This document shows, one piece after another, positions 1 to 8,516 of a stretch of DNA of 64,000 nt. This DNA is from CAYWNA01 sp964459305. GTDB taxonomy: Bacteria; Planctomycetota; Planctomycetia; Pirellulales; Pirellulaceae. Made by a program: the position numbers and the translations under genes. Under the pieces are notes generated by a model. It saw nothing but the letters and a program-made list of their open reading frames with translations, was not told the DNA's origin and ran no database searches. Every line of letters begins with the position of its first letter. The stretch's first letter is position 1. The stretch is from positions 33,288-97,287 of the forward strand of contig CAYWNA010000014.1 of assembly GCA_964459305.1 (NCBI GenBank), written 5' to 3'.

Positions 1-1
1 G

Positions 2-1051
2 CAGTCGATCCCTGAGGGAGCTCTGCGACTGAGCCACGTTGACGATACGGCCGAGGGCAAACGCAGTATTGCGGCATCGGGGCATGCCGTCCGTTTCGAA
101 CGTTCCGAGGACGCGATGTTCGTCGAAGCGGTACAGGTCTTCGCAAGCCGGTACGGTCACTCGAAACCGCCGGATGAAGACTTCCATGTCTATCTTCTGA
201 ATGAAAAACACCAGGTACTGGCCGATCTGCGCTTTCCGTACAGCATGATCGGGCGGGGCGACGAGTGCTGGTACACGCTTAGGACACCTTCTGTAGAAGT
301 GCCGAAACGGTTCCTTGTCGCGCTGTCCTTCAATCCGCACAAGACGAAAGGGATCTACCTGGGGTACGACAATAGCGTCAAGCAGTCTCACTCGCTGGCG
401 GGTCTGCCTCGGGACGGCTATGAACCCGTCAAGGATACGTACGACTGGATGGTACGGCTGCACCTTTCGCGCGAGCCCTCCGGCGAAAACGGCATCATAC
501 GACTGGCGGACTGGAAACCGCCCGTGCACGTCGATCCGTTCGAGGGTTGCTTGGAGGCGAAGTACGACACGGGCGAGTCGGATGGCAAGCAGAGCTACGG
601 AGGCTCCGGACCGGCCATCCGCTTCAAGCTGGCCGAGGTCCTTCCCAAAGACGTTTCTATCGAGGATCTGGAGTTGAAGGGTTTTCGATTGTACGCCGGT
701 CGTTACGGCTCGGGCTATGACACCGAACAGACCATGCTGCATGTCGCCGTGCTTGGCCACGAAAACAAAGTGCTTTGGCAAGGCACGTTTCCGTATTCCT
801 TGTTCGCCTACAAAGCCAAATGGGTGGACGTGGTGTTGCCAGAGCCGTTGGCGCTGCGCAGTTCGGACCTGAGAGAAGGAGAGCTGACGGTGGCGATGGA
901 TCCCGAAGCGCATCAGTACAAAGGGATCTACTTCCACTACAACAAGACCCCTGGTTCATCCCGCTCTCTGGCCGGGACCGTCGCGAAAGGGTTCCGACAA
1001 GTGCCCGATCGGGAATGGATGATACGAGCCTTTTTTGGCGTCAAAGAATGA
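2..1051 (+). CDS. Exported two-domain protein of unknown function, 5' end outside window
   Basis: The reading frame is open from base 2, so the start lies before the window; 349 residues are visible. The ATG at 116 is internal, because the codons before it align with the next gene (shared VDDTAEGKRS and ASGHAV segments). The protein has two copies of a domain of about 130 residues. Each contains a pattern like AGRYG...P..DF.VYLL, then a FPYS segment, then KGIYLGYDN or KGIYFHYN, and ends near DWM or EWMIR. I do not recognise the family. It is a close paralogue of the gene at 1116, and the two are probably exported because the paralogue has a signal peptide. Confidence 0.8.
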   Translation, partial: QSIPEGALRLSHVDDTAEGKRSIAASGHAVRFERSEDAMFVEAVQVFASRYGHSKPPDEDFHVYLLNEKHQVLADLRFPYSMIGRGDECWYTLRTPSVEVPKRFLVALSFNPHKTKGIYLGYDNSVKQSHSLAGLPRDGYEPVKDTYDWMVRLHLSREPSGENGIIRLADWKPPVHVDPFEGCLEAKYDTGESDGKQSYGGSGPAIRFKLAEVLPKDVSIEDLELKGFRLYAGRYGSGYDTEQTMLHVAVLGHENKVLWQGTFPYSLFAYKAKWVDVVLPEPLALRSSDLREGELTVAMDPEAHQYKGIYFHYNKTPGSSRSLAGTVAKGFRQVPDREWMIRAFFGVKE

Positions 1052-1115
1052 GCGTACGTGCCAATTGACCGATGGTTAGAGGTGTGTCGAACTTGCTGAT
1101 CAAGGAGACCAGGAC

Positions 1116-2270
1116 ATGAAAGCTATCGTTGCCTTCGCAATTCCCCTCGCCGTTATTGCCGCGCTGATTGGCCGCCAATCATGCCTTGCAGCCGAAGAGT
1201 CGAGCGGCGCGGCCGACCAGCCAATCCCCGAAGGTGCCCAGCGCGCAGCGTACGTCGACGACACGGCAGAAGGTAAACGCAGCCTGGGGGCTTCGGGGCA
1301 TGCTGTGAGTTTCGAGCGTCCCAAGGACGCGGCATTCGTCGAAGCGATCGAGATCTTCGCCGGCCGCTACGGGCACGAACAGCCGCCGGACGAGGATTTT
1401 CGCGTGTATCTACTCAATGAGAAGTATCAGGTTTTGGCGGACCTGCGCTTTCCGTACGCCATGATCGAGCGCGGGGACCTTCGGTGGTACACGCTTCGGA
1501 CCCCGTCGGTCGAAGTCCCAAAACAGTTCACCGTTGCCCTTTCGTTCAATCCACACCGCACGAAGGGCATCTACCTCGGTTATGACAACAGTGTTGAACG
1601 ACCCCACTCCCTGGTTGGGCTGCCGGCGGACGGGTTCAGGCCGGTGAAAGAACCGTATGACTGGATGGTGAGAGTTCATCTATCGGGCGAGCCTTCTGGC
1701 GAGAAAGGCGTCATGCGGCTGGCCGACTGGAAACCACCCAAGCACGTCGATCCATTCCAAGGGTGCATCGAGGCGAAATATGACACGGGCGAGTCGGATG
1801 GCAAGCAGAGCTACGGCGGCTCGGGGCCGGCAATCCGCTTCAAGCTGCCCGATGTTCTGCCTAAGGATGTGTCGCTTGACAAGCTCCAATTGAGAGGCTT
1901 CCGCCTGTACGCGGGCCGTTATGGCTCCGGGTACGATACGAAGCAAGCTACCGTTCGTGTGTCCGTGCTCGGATCTGACAAGAAGACGCTGTGGGAGGGG
2001 ACGTTTTCCTATGCCTTGTTCGACTACAAAACGAAATGGATAGACCTAGTACTGCCAGAACCGATGGCACTGCGCGATTCAGACCTCAAGGACGGTGAGT
2101 TGACTGTGGCATTTGACCCGGAAGCCCATCGATTCAAAGGGATCTACTTCCACTACAACAGGGACCCTGACACATCGCATTCTCTAGCTGGGGCCGTTGC
2201 CAAAGGCTTCCGCGAGGTGCCGGATCGGGAATGGATGATACGAGCCTTCTTCAGTGTGAGAGATCAGTAG
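1116..2270 (+). CDS. Exported two-domain protein of unknown function, paralogue of upstream gene
   Basis: This 384-residue protein starts with a signal peptide (MKAIVAFAIPLAVIAALIG, cleavage probably near LAAEE). The ATG at 1116 has a purine-rich ribosome binding site (AAGGAGACCAGG) just upstream. Two copies of the same beta-rich-looking domain follow, at about residues 50-190 and 215-382. Both hold a GRYG motif, an FPY or FSY segment and a KGIYL/KGIYF segment. It aligns with the preceding gene along its whole visible length, so the pair arose by tandem duplication. The function is not recognised; no catalytic motif is evident, which would fit a binding or structural role outside the cytoplasm. 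Confidence 0.85.
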   Translation: MKAIVAFAIPLAVIAALIGRQSCLAAEESSGAADQPIPEGAQRAAYVDDTAEGKRSLGASGHAVSFERPKDAAFVEAIEIFAGRYGHEQPPDEDFRVYLLNEKYQVLADLRFPYAMIERGDLRWYTLRTPSVEVPKQFTVALSFNPHRTKGIYLGYDNSVERPHSLVGLPADGFRPVKEPYDWMVRVHLSGEPSGEKGVMRLADWKPPKHVDPFQGCIEAKYDTGESDGKQSYGGSGPAIRFKLPDVLPKDVSLDKLQLRGFRLYAGRYGSGYDTKQATVRVSVLGSDKKTLWEGTFSYALFDYKTKWIDLVLPEPMALRDSDLKDGELTVAFDPEAHRFKGIYFHYNRDPDTSHSLAGAVAKGFREVPDREWMIRAFFSVRDQ

Positions 2271-2289
2271 TGATGGTGAGGAACGTTGG

Positions 2290-2745
2290 GTGACGGGGCA
2301 CAGCAGTAAGGACCGCTTTGCTCTCGTTGCCAATTACCCTGCCCAACAGAATCACATGGCTGCCATAGGAGATATCCAATTTTACTTGACATCCGTTCGT
2401 ATTCACGGGTATCGCTACGGCTACCCAAAGCCCCCGGCGGAAGACTTTCACGTCTCGCTGTGTGACAAGGACTTCAAGTTGATTGCCGATCCTCCGTTTT
2501 CCTATTCGAAAGTTCCTTACGGCAAACCCGATCGGGTCTCGCTTCGAGTCAAGCCAACCAAGGTCCCGTCGCAGTTTGTCATCTGCCTCAATTTCAACCC
2601 AACGCGCACGAAGGGAGTCTTCATCAACCACGACGCAGAGGGCAAGTCCCTGGTCGGCCTGCCTGGCAAGAGGGCAGGGCAATTCACCGGCGGGGATTGG
2701 ATGGTCCGCGTTACAGTCGACCAACTCAAGGCGGCCGATCGGTAA
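2290..2745 (+). CDS. Single-domain, probably truncated third member of the same family
   Basis: This 151-residue frame starts at GTG 2290, with GAGGAA six bases upstream, 19 bases after the previous gene. It holds one copy of the domain found twice in each of the two upstream genes: a GYRYGYPKPPAEDFHV segment, then FSYSK, FNPTRTKGVF and GDWMVRV. It has no signal peptide, so as it stands it would stay in the cytoplasm. That suggests a degenerate or recently truncated third copy, or a fragment joined to a chance start codon. The intact codons argue for recent loss or for retained use. Confidence 0.6.
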   Translation: MTGHSSKDRFALVANYPAQQNHMAAIGDIQFYLTSVRIHGYRYGYPKPPAEDFHVSLCDKDFKLIADPPFSYSKVPYGKPDRVSLRVKPTKVPSQFVICLNFNPTRTKGVFINHDAEGKSLVGLPGKRAGQFTGGDWMVRVTVDQLKAADR

Positions 2746-2975
2746 GGACTTCGGCTAGCCCGCGTTCATCGCGCACGTGCCACGGTTGTGCCAGCCGTGC
2801 GGAAGTCTGCGCGGCCAAACCCCGGATTGCACACGGACCGGGACAGTGCCGAACAGCGTGTCACACACCAGCCAGCAGTACGCGACACAAATGCGTGGTT
2901 GATGATTCAACCAGGAATTCACGGACGGTCAAATCTGATGACCCCGGCGCATTAGCATCCTTGTCTGGTAATTCT

Positions 2976-2999
2976 CTGAACTCTTGCGAGTTCAGCTAC
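2976..2999 (+). repeat. Isolated half of palindromic repeat family A
   Basis: The sequence ends in AGTTCAGCTAC and resembles the right arm of the perfect palindrome at 20023-20090 (CTTGCGAATCCAGCTAC). No matching left arm is visible upstream, so this looks like a decayed or half element. The rest of the 265-base interval 2746-3010 shows nothing I can name. Confidence 0.45.
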
Positions 3000-3010
3000 A
3001 AGATTGCCGG

Positions 3011-3994
3011 CTACTCCGGATTCACCCAATGGCGCAGCGGCTGGGCGCGCAGACCGGCCAGCAGATTGTCTGTGGCGATCTCGGCCATGCCGTTGCGGCT
3101 GGAGACCGTCGCACTGCCAACGTGCGGGACGACCACGCAGTTGGGCAGTCCCAGCAGCGGATCATCCGTGTCGATGGGTTCCGGATTAGTCACATCCAGG
3201 CCAGCGGCGAAGATCTCATCGTCACGCAGTGCCTCATACAGGTCGCGTTGGTTGTGAATTGGACCCCGAGCACTGTTAATGAATATGGCGGTCTTCTTCA
3301 TTCTGGAAAACGCTGTCGCATCAAACATGCCGTGCGTCTCTTCGTTGAGGTCCGTGTGAACAGAGACGAAATCGGATTCGGCCAGCAGAGTATCGAAATC
3401 TACGTGCTGGGCGTCGAACGCTTGTTCGGCCTTTTCATTTCGCTGCGTATCGTGATAGAGAACTCGCATGTCCCAGCCGCCGCGACATCGCTGGGCCATG
3501 GCGAACCCGATGCGTCCCATGCCGACGATGCCGATCGTCTTGCCACAGAGATCTTGGCCGATATACCCAAGCGGCTCCCACGTCTTCCACTTGGCAGCGC
3601 GAGCATCGTCCTGGCCTTCGACGATCCGCCGAGCGGCGGAGATAAGCAGCGCGAACGCCAGATCTGCCGTAGCGTCCGTCAACACGCCCGGTGTATTGCC
3701 GACGCGGATGCCTCGCTGGGTGGCTTCCGTCAAGTCGATGTTGTTGTAGCCGACGGCAAAGTTGCTGATCACCTGCAACTGCGATCCGGCCGCGTCCATG
3801 AACTCCGCGTCAACCTTTTCGGTCAGCAGTGTCAACACGCCGTCGCAGCCAGCGATTCTCTGGAGCAGAACGTCGCGAGGCGGCGGAAGCGGATCGTCCC
3901 ACACGTCGGCGTCACACTCCGCAGTCACTTTGTCCAAACCGGCAGCAGGAATTCTGCGGGTGACGAAGACTCGCATGTTACTGGTATCTGGCAT
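3011..3994 (-). CDS. D-2-hydroxyacid dehydrogenase (glyoxylate/hydroxypyruvate reductase-like)
   Basis: NAD(P)-dependent D-2-hydroxyacid dehydrogenase of 327 residues, the usual length. The start at 3994 gives MPDTSNMRVFVTRR and has GAGGAAG upstream; the longer frame to 4057 lacks support. The Rossmann dinucleotide motif is GMGRIG at residues 158-163. The catalytic triad is complete: Arg243 in NSARG, Glu272 in NPEP, His291 in PHVGSAT. By family the best guess is reduction of glyoxylate or hydroxypyruvate (GRHPR/GhrB type). The substrate cannot be fixed from sequence alone. It sits alone behind a terminator from the upstream foldase gene. Confidence 0.88.
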   Translation of the reverse strand: MPDTSNMRVFVTRRIPAAGLDKVTAECDADVWDDPLPPPRDVLLQRIAGCDGVLTLLTEKVDAEFMDAAGSQLQVISNFAVGYNNIDLTEATQRGIRVGNTPGVLTDATADLAFALLISAARRIVEGQDDARAAKWKTWEPLGYIGQDLCGKTIGIVGMGRIGFAMAQRCRGGWDMRVLYHDTQRNEKAEQAFDAQHVDFDTLLAESDFVSVHTDLNEETHGMFDATAFSRMKKTAIFINSARGPIHNQRDLYEALRDDEIFAAGLDVTNPEPIDTDDPLLGLPNCVVVPHVGSATVSSRNGMAEIATDNLLAGLRAQPLRHWVNPE

Positions 3995-4062
3995 GGCAAC
4001 AGCTTCCTCGAATATCCAATGAAAGAAACTCAGCCGTGTATACCTCACGGCGGCCAAATAAG

Positions 4063-4092
4063 AAACCCGGCCTATACAAAGTGGCCGGGTTT
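4063..4092 (-). terminator. Intrinsic terminator behind the foldase gene
   Basis: A perfect 10-bp stem, AAACCCGGCC and GGCCGGGTTT, encloses a 10-base loop. Read on the minus strand it is followed by the T-rich TTTCTTATTT. It lies 43 bases past the stop of the foldase gene and ahead of the dehydrogenase start, so the two are probably separate transcripts. Confidence 0.6.
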
Positions 4093-4134
4093 CCAGGAGG
4101 TCGAGATCCGCAGGGAATGAGAGCTTACGTTTCG

Positions 4135-6069
4135 TTACCGTTTGATGCTCCCGCTGCGCCCCACGGGCCGATTGTAACTGGCTGGAGTCGCCGTTTGCGG
4201 GCCGAGCCGCTTTCCGGGTTGGGTGAATCCCGTTAGAAGATTGTCGATCTGGGCGGTTTCCTTCAGGCGATCGAACTCTTTGGCCATCGCAATCCGCACC
4301 TTCTTCTCGTGGATGTCCTTGTGCAATTCGCCCTTGACCAGTTCGAAGTCGGTGACGACCGGCTTGGTGCGGCCCAAGCAGCGCAGGATCACGTACTTAT
4401 CGCCGACGGCGATGATTCCTGAAAGTTCGCCGACACTCAGGCGAAATGCCTCTTCTTCCACCGTTGGCTGGCCGCCGTGAAGGCGTATGGGCGGCACCTT
4501 GCCGAAGTTGGCCTTCGATGTCGGTTCGATCGAATACTGATGGGCCAATTCGCCGAAGAACTGATCCGTCGGATTGTTACGCGCCTGGTCCCACACGGTT
4601 TGCGCTTGACGATGGTTTGTCATCACGATGGCCAGCACCTCGACCCGCTCGCCGAAGTTCGATTCAAACCCCTTCTTCAGGTCTTCCTGGTCGACTTGGA
4701 CCTTGTGACTCACCAGCTTCTTTAAAGCGACCGACGGCCAAACAGCATCGCGAACGTACAGTTCGACGGTCGTCTCGTCGCCTTCGGTGACCGCCTTCAG
4801 CCAAGCGTCGATGTCCGGCGTTCCGTCTTTCCTCGAATATCCATAGGCATCGGCCGCTCGGGCGACTTCGCTATCAATATCCTGTTCTTCCACTTGCTTG
4901 TTGCGTCGGCGCAATTCCTGCACCAGCAACTTGCGGTTGATCTCGCCTTCGAGGGTCTCTTTGCCGTGGCGAGAGACGCACTCCGCCGCCAGGCTCTGAA
5001 CCGTGATTTGCCCGCCGTTGACCAACGCCGCGACACCCGGGTATTGCCTCTGCAGATTCGGATCGTTGTAGACGTTGACCACTTTGGACTGCGACTGGAG
5101 CTGCTGGAACAACTGGGCAGACTCCGTTCGCATTTTGTGGTCAGCGATACGCTCTTTCAGGCGCCGTTCAATCTCCGGCAAGTGTTGGCTGGTAACTAAC
5201 GTGCGTTCGATTTGCTGTTCGCACTTCAGGATAATGTACTGGTTCGCGACCTGAATGACCGGCGAGATCTCGCCTTCCTTCAGGCTGAAAGCGACTTGCT
5301 CCAGATTCGGATCGCCCAGGTGCCTGCGGATTGGGGGAATCACGCCGTAGGCGCTTGCGGTGGCCTTGTCTTCCGAATGCTCCTTCGCCAACCGAGGGAA
5401 GTCGCCCGGATTGGCGCTTGCTGCCTTTGCCAGTTGGTCTGCCTTTTCCCGGCTACTGACCGCGATCATCCTCGCTTTGACCTTAGGCCCGTATTCCGAG
5501 TCGAAGACCTTTTGGAATTCCTCCTTGGTCACCACGACCTGTTTGGCGGCCAGTCGTCGCAAGGCAAGGGTAGGCCAGATGATGTCCCTGCTGTACTGCT
5601 CCGGATCGACATCTCGTTCGCTCTCCAACAATGCCAACCATCGATCGACCGAAAGGCCAAACTTGGTGGCGATGTTGTGAATCTCGTCTGTGACATCCTT
5701 CTGCGTAATCGTAACCCCTCGTTGTTGACAAGCTTGCAGAATGATCTGCTTGTTGAGCATGCTCTCCAGTACTTCCTCGCCGTACCGCCGCAGACACTCC
5801 TGCGACAGCGCTTGCTGGCTGATCTGTTCCCCGTTGACAACCGCCATGACCTGCGACTGCCCGGCCGGAGCAGGACCCGGCGCACGTTGAGGACCAGCGG
5901 GGGCGGTGGAACCACGCGATCCTGAACTCTGCGCGGCGACGTATGAGACGCACAAGGTGTTAAGCCCTGCCACACCGAGCGCTAAAGAGAGAACGAATGT
6001 AAGGCTCGTGTTCGGGACGTTGGCCTTGCGATAACGCGGCGAGATGCCGCTAGCATCCTTGCCAGCCAT
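4135..6069 (-). CDS. Exported peptidyl-prolyl isomerase with two SurA/parvulin modules
   Basis: Predicted extracytoplasmic folding factor, 644 residues. The start at 6069 (MAGKDASGIS) has AAGGAGAA eight bases upstream. A hydrophobic export segment spans about residues 21-46 and is followed by a Gly/Pro/Ala linker. Two similar halves follow. Each has a SurA-like chaperone segment opening with VNG (AVVNGEQISQQALS, then ALVNGGQITVQSLA) and then a PpiC/parvulin domain (about 200-310 and 480-590) ending in YIILKC or YVILRC. SurA also has two parvulin domains, but with only one N-terminal chaperone part. Here the whole chaperone-plus-parvulin unit looks duplicated. Isomerase activity in each half is not certain. 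Confidence 0.8.
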   Translation of the reverse strand: MAGKDASGISPRYRKANVPNTSLTFVLSLALGVAGLNTLCVSYVAAQSSGSRGSTAPAGPQRAPGPAPAGQSQVMAVVNGEQISQQALSQECLRRYGEEVLESMLNKQIILQACQQRGVTITQKDVTDEIHNIATKFGLSVDRWLALLESERDVDPEQYSRDIIWPTLALRRLAAKQVVVTKEEFQKVFDSEYGPKVKARMIAVSSREKADQLAKAASANPGDFPRLAKEHSEDKATASAYGVIPPIRRHLGDPNLEQVAFSLKEGEISPVIQVANQYIILKCEQQIERTLVTSQHLPEIERRLKERIADHKMRTESAQLFQQLQSQSKVVNVYNDPNLQRQYPGVAALVNGGQITVQSLAAECVSRHGKETLEGEINRKLLVQELRRRNKQVEEQDIDSEVARAADAYGYSRKDGTPDIDAWLKAVTEGDETTVELYVRDAVWPSVALKKLVSHKVQVDQEDLKKGFESNFGERVEVLAIVMTNHRQAQTVWDQARNNPTDQFFGELAHQYSIEPTSKANFGKVPPIRLHGGQPTVEEEAFRLSVGELSGIIAVGDKYVILRCLGRTKPVVTDFELVKGELHKDIHEKKVRIAMAKEFDRLKETAQIDNLLTGFTQPGKRLGPQTATPASYNRPVGRSGSIKR

Positions 6070-6140
6070 GACCGCTTTCTCCTTGAGAAATGGTGATCTT
6101 GTTCGCGTCGTACGATTACCCTCTATGCAATGGGTGGTGG

Positions 6141-6170
6141 AGTATACGAGAGCGGGCAAAAACGGGTCAA
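6141..6170 (-). promoter_or_regulatory. Candidate sigma-70-type promoter of the foldase gene
   Basis: On the minus strand TTGACC (6170-6165) and TATACT (6146-6141) are separated by 18 bases, about 70 bases before the foldase start codon at 6069. Both boxes match the vegetative consensus well. It sits in the gap between the NtrC-like gene and the foldase, so the foldase has its own promoter. Confidence 0.5.
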
Positions 6171-6196
6171 TAGAGAACAAGTCACTTGCGCTCAGG

Positions 6197-7567
6197 CTAC
6201 GACAGGCCAAAAGCGGGAATGGGGGTCTCCAGGCCGAGCCGCTTCATTTTCTTGTAGAGCGTGGTTCGATTGATGCCCAACTGAGCGGCCGTCTCGTTCC
6301 GGCTCCAGTTGTGCTGCTGCAGCGATTCTAGGATGATTTGTCGCTCCGGGCCTTCCAACGCTTGCTTGAGGGTCCGGCCGGCCGATCGCGGCGCCACTGG
6401 TACTGCAATGGCAAGGTCACGCGGCAAATCCTCGGTCATGACCTCTGGATTCTTGCCCAACAACACGGCCCGTTCGACGACGTTTTGCAGCTCCCGCACG
6501 TTTCCGGGCCAATGATAGGCCCGCAACACCGACATCGCCTCTTCGGAGAAGTCGTCCACGATCTTGCCCGTCTCCGCGCAGATCCCTTCCAGGAAGTGCC
6601 GGGCGAGCAGGGGGATATCCGTAATGCGTTCGCGCAGTGGCGGCAAGTGAACGTTGATCACATTGATTCGATAGTACAGATCCTGGCGAAACGTGCCGGC
6701 TACCACATTCTTGGCTAGATCCTCGTTCGTGGCCAGAATAACGCGACTGTCCACACGAAAGGTTTTCGTGCCCCCGACCTGTTCGAACTCGAAATCCTGA
6801 AGTACACGGAGCAGTTTGACCTGCATGCTAGGCGAGGCGGTGGCGATCTCGTCCAGGAAAATCGTCCCTCCGTCTGCCTGCTTGAACTTCCCCATTTTGT
6901 CGCCAATGGCACCGGTGAATGCTCCGGCGACGTGGCCGAACAGTTCACTTTCCAGAAGGGTTTCAGGCAGGGCGCCGCAGGCAACTTCGACGAATGACCC
7001 GTCCCGACGGCCGCTGCGCCGGTGGATTGCGCGGGCGACCAGCGATTTGCCGGTTCCGCTCTCACCTGTAATGACAACCGTGGCCCTGGTGTCGGCAATG
7101 CTGTCGATCATATCGAACATCTTCAGCATGCGGTGATCGTGACCGACGATGTTCTCCATGCCAAAGCGGAGATCAAGCTGCTCCTTCAGTTTGGCGTTTT
7201 CCTCAATCACTTTGCGCTGGGACAGCGCGCGGTCAAGGGCTAACTCCAATTCTTCGTCGATCAGTGGTTTGGTCAGCAGATCGAACGCGCCGGCGCGCAC
7301 CGCATCGGCTGTGGCATAGCCAGTGATGAGGATGACGGTGACGTCAGGGTGGTTGTTGCGGCAGTGATCCAGGATATCGAAGCCATCGCCGTCCTCGAGG
7401 CGGACATCGGCCAGCACGAGGTCAAATGGCTTTTCGTCGGTCTGCCGGATGGCATCGCGGCATGTGGATGCCTCCGCGACCGAATAGCCTTTCTCACGGA
7501 GCCAATCGGCCATCGCATCCAAGACGAGACGGTCGTCATCGACAAGTAGAAGTGAGCCCTGTTTCAT
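6197..7567 (-). CDS. Sigma-54-dependent response regulator (NtrC family)
   Basis: Transcription activator of 456 residues with the full NtrC layout. The receiver domain (about 5-115) has the acidic pocket Asp10/Asp11, phosphoacceptor Asp54 (LVLADVR), Thr82 and Lys100. The AAA+ domain has Walker A GESGTGKS at 168-175, the sigma-54 contact loop GAFTGA at 215-220 and Walker B GTIFLDE at 234-240. A Fis-type helix-turn-helix lies near 420-450. It should activate sigma-54 promoters after phosphorylation. No histidine kinase gene is adjacent, so its partner is unknown. Its promoter and the start of the next regulator share the 314-base divergent region. Confidence 0.93.
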   Translation of the reverse strand: MKQGSLLLVDDDRLVLDAMADWLREKGYSVAEASTCRDAIRQTDEKPFDLVLADVRLEDGDGFDILDHCRNNHPDVTVILITGYATADAVRAGAFDLLTKPLIDEELELALDRALSQRKVIEENAKLKEQLDLRFGMENIVGHDHRMLKMFDMIDSIADTRATVVITGESGTGKSLVARAIHRRSGRRDGSFVEVACGALPETLLESELFGHVAGAFTGAIGDKMGKFKQADGGTIFLDEIATASPSMQVKLLRVLQDFEFEQVGGTKTFRVDSRVILATNEDLAKNVVAGTFRQDLYYRINVINVHLPPLRERITDIPLLARHFLEGICAETGKIVDDFSEEAMSVLRAYHWPGNVRELQNVVERAVLLGKNPEVMTEDLPRDLAIAVPVAPRSAGRTLKQALEGPERQIILESLQQHNWSRNETAAQLGINRTTLYKKMKRLGLETPIPAFGLS

Positions 7568-7881
7568 TTTTACCTCAACCCGTGCTGTAAGTTCGCGCTG
7601 TTGTAGTTTATCTAGGTCACAGGTTGCCCGAAGTCAACGCGACCGCCCCGCACGACTTTGGTTCGATCGCACCGGGGCCGGGATGTGAGCACTATGAGGG
7701 CCGAATGTTCTGCCCGGTCGGCAAAACACCCCTTTGACTCATGCTTTCGGGTGGATTCACGTGAGAAAATTTCGCATGCGAACCTCAAGGGCACTACTTC
7801 CGGTGCGCGGAAGGGCTATTATAATGGGCGGTAACATAGTACATGTGTTTGTCACCGTTTACCTTAATCTAGGAGCGTCGT
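7568..7881. other. Divergent intergenic region between two response regulators
   Basis: This 314-base region separates the divergent NtrC-like (-) and LuxR-like (+) genes. A perfect TATAAT on the plus strand at 7820-7825 could be the -10 box of the LuxR-like gene; the sequence at the -35 position (TTCCGG or similar) is weak. The minus-strand promoter is listed separately. Nothing else is recognised. Confidence 0.4.
7609..7637 (-). promoter_or_regulatory. Candidate promoter of the NtrC-like regulator
   Basis: On the minus strand TTGACT (7637-7632) and TAGATA (7614-7609) are 17 bases apart. They lie about 45 bases before the start codon at 7567. The match is good at the -35 and fair at the -10. 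Confidence 0.45.
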
Positions 7882-8511
7882 GTGAGTATCAAGGTTTTAG
7901 TGGCCGATGATCAGGAGGTAGTCCGCGAAGGTCTCGCCAGTCTCTTCGAGGATCAGGACATCAAGATCATCGCCGAAGCGACCACTGGCCAGCAGGCGAT
8001 CGCCAGGACGCTGAAGCACAAACCGGACGTGCTGTTGATGGATGTCATGATGCAGGACACCGATGGCCTGGACGCTTTAGAAAAGCTCCGGGAGAAAGCG
8101 CCACAATTGCGCGTGGTGATGATGTCCGCGTACGACAACCCCACCTACGTGGCACGTACAGTAGCGCTCGGCGCGGCAGGTTTCATCCTGAAGGACGCAC
8201 CGGCCGAGGAGTTCGTTGCCGCCATTAGACGGGCGCACCGGGGGGAACCGTGCACGGACGTTCGGCTGAACCAGATCAAGGAGTTGCTGGCGACTCGAAT
8301 GGATCCGACAGCGGATGAAGTCCCGCTGACGAAGCGCGAGTACCAGGTTCTGCGACATCTGGCCTTCGGCTTGAGCAACCGCGAGATCGGACGTTCACTG
8401 AGCATCAGCATCGAAACGGTCAAGGAACACGTTCAGAATATCCTGCGAAAGCTGGATGCTGCTGACCGGACCGAGGCGGCTGTGTGGGCGGTCAAGCGCG
8501 GCCTTGCTTGA
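7882..8511 (+). CDS. Response regulator with LuxR-type DNA-binding domain (NarL/FixJ family)
   Basis: Protein of 209 residues starting at GTG 7882, with AGGAG upstream. The N-terminal receiver (about 1-120) has Asp9/Asp10, phosphoacceptor Asp54 in LLMDVMM and Lys in FILKDAP. The C-terminal LuxR helix-turn-helix (about 147-205) carries the usual LTKREYQVLRHLAFGLSNRE segment and the recognition helix ETVKEHVQNILRK. It is a DNA-binding transcription factor controlled by phosphorylation. No cognate kinase is next to it. It ends five bases before the convergent recombinase gene. Confidence 0.9.
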   Translation: MSIKVLVADDQEVVREGLASLFEDQDIKIIAEATTGQQAIARTLKHKPDVLLMDVMMQDTDGLDALEKLREKAPQLRVVMMSAYDNPTYVARTVALGAAGFILKDAPAEEFVAAIRRAHRGEPCTDVRLNQIKELLATRMDPTADEVPLTKREYQVLRHLAFGLSNREIGRSLSISIETVKEHVQNILRKLDAADRTEAAVWAVKRGLA

Positions 8512-8516
8512 GAACG

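Noticed and set aside
2984..4120. Long plus-strand open frame (378 residues)
   Set aside because: It lies opposite the dehydrogenase gene, whose minus-strand product has an intact Rossmann motif and catalytic triad. The plus-strand product has no recognisable features.
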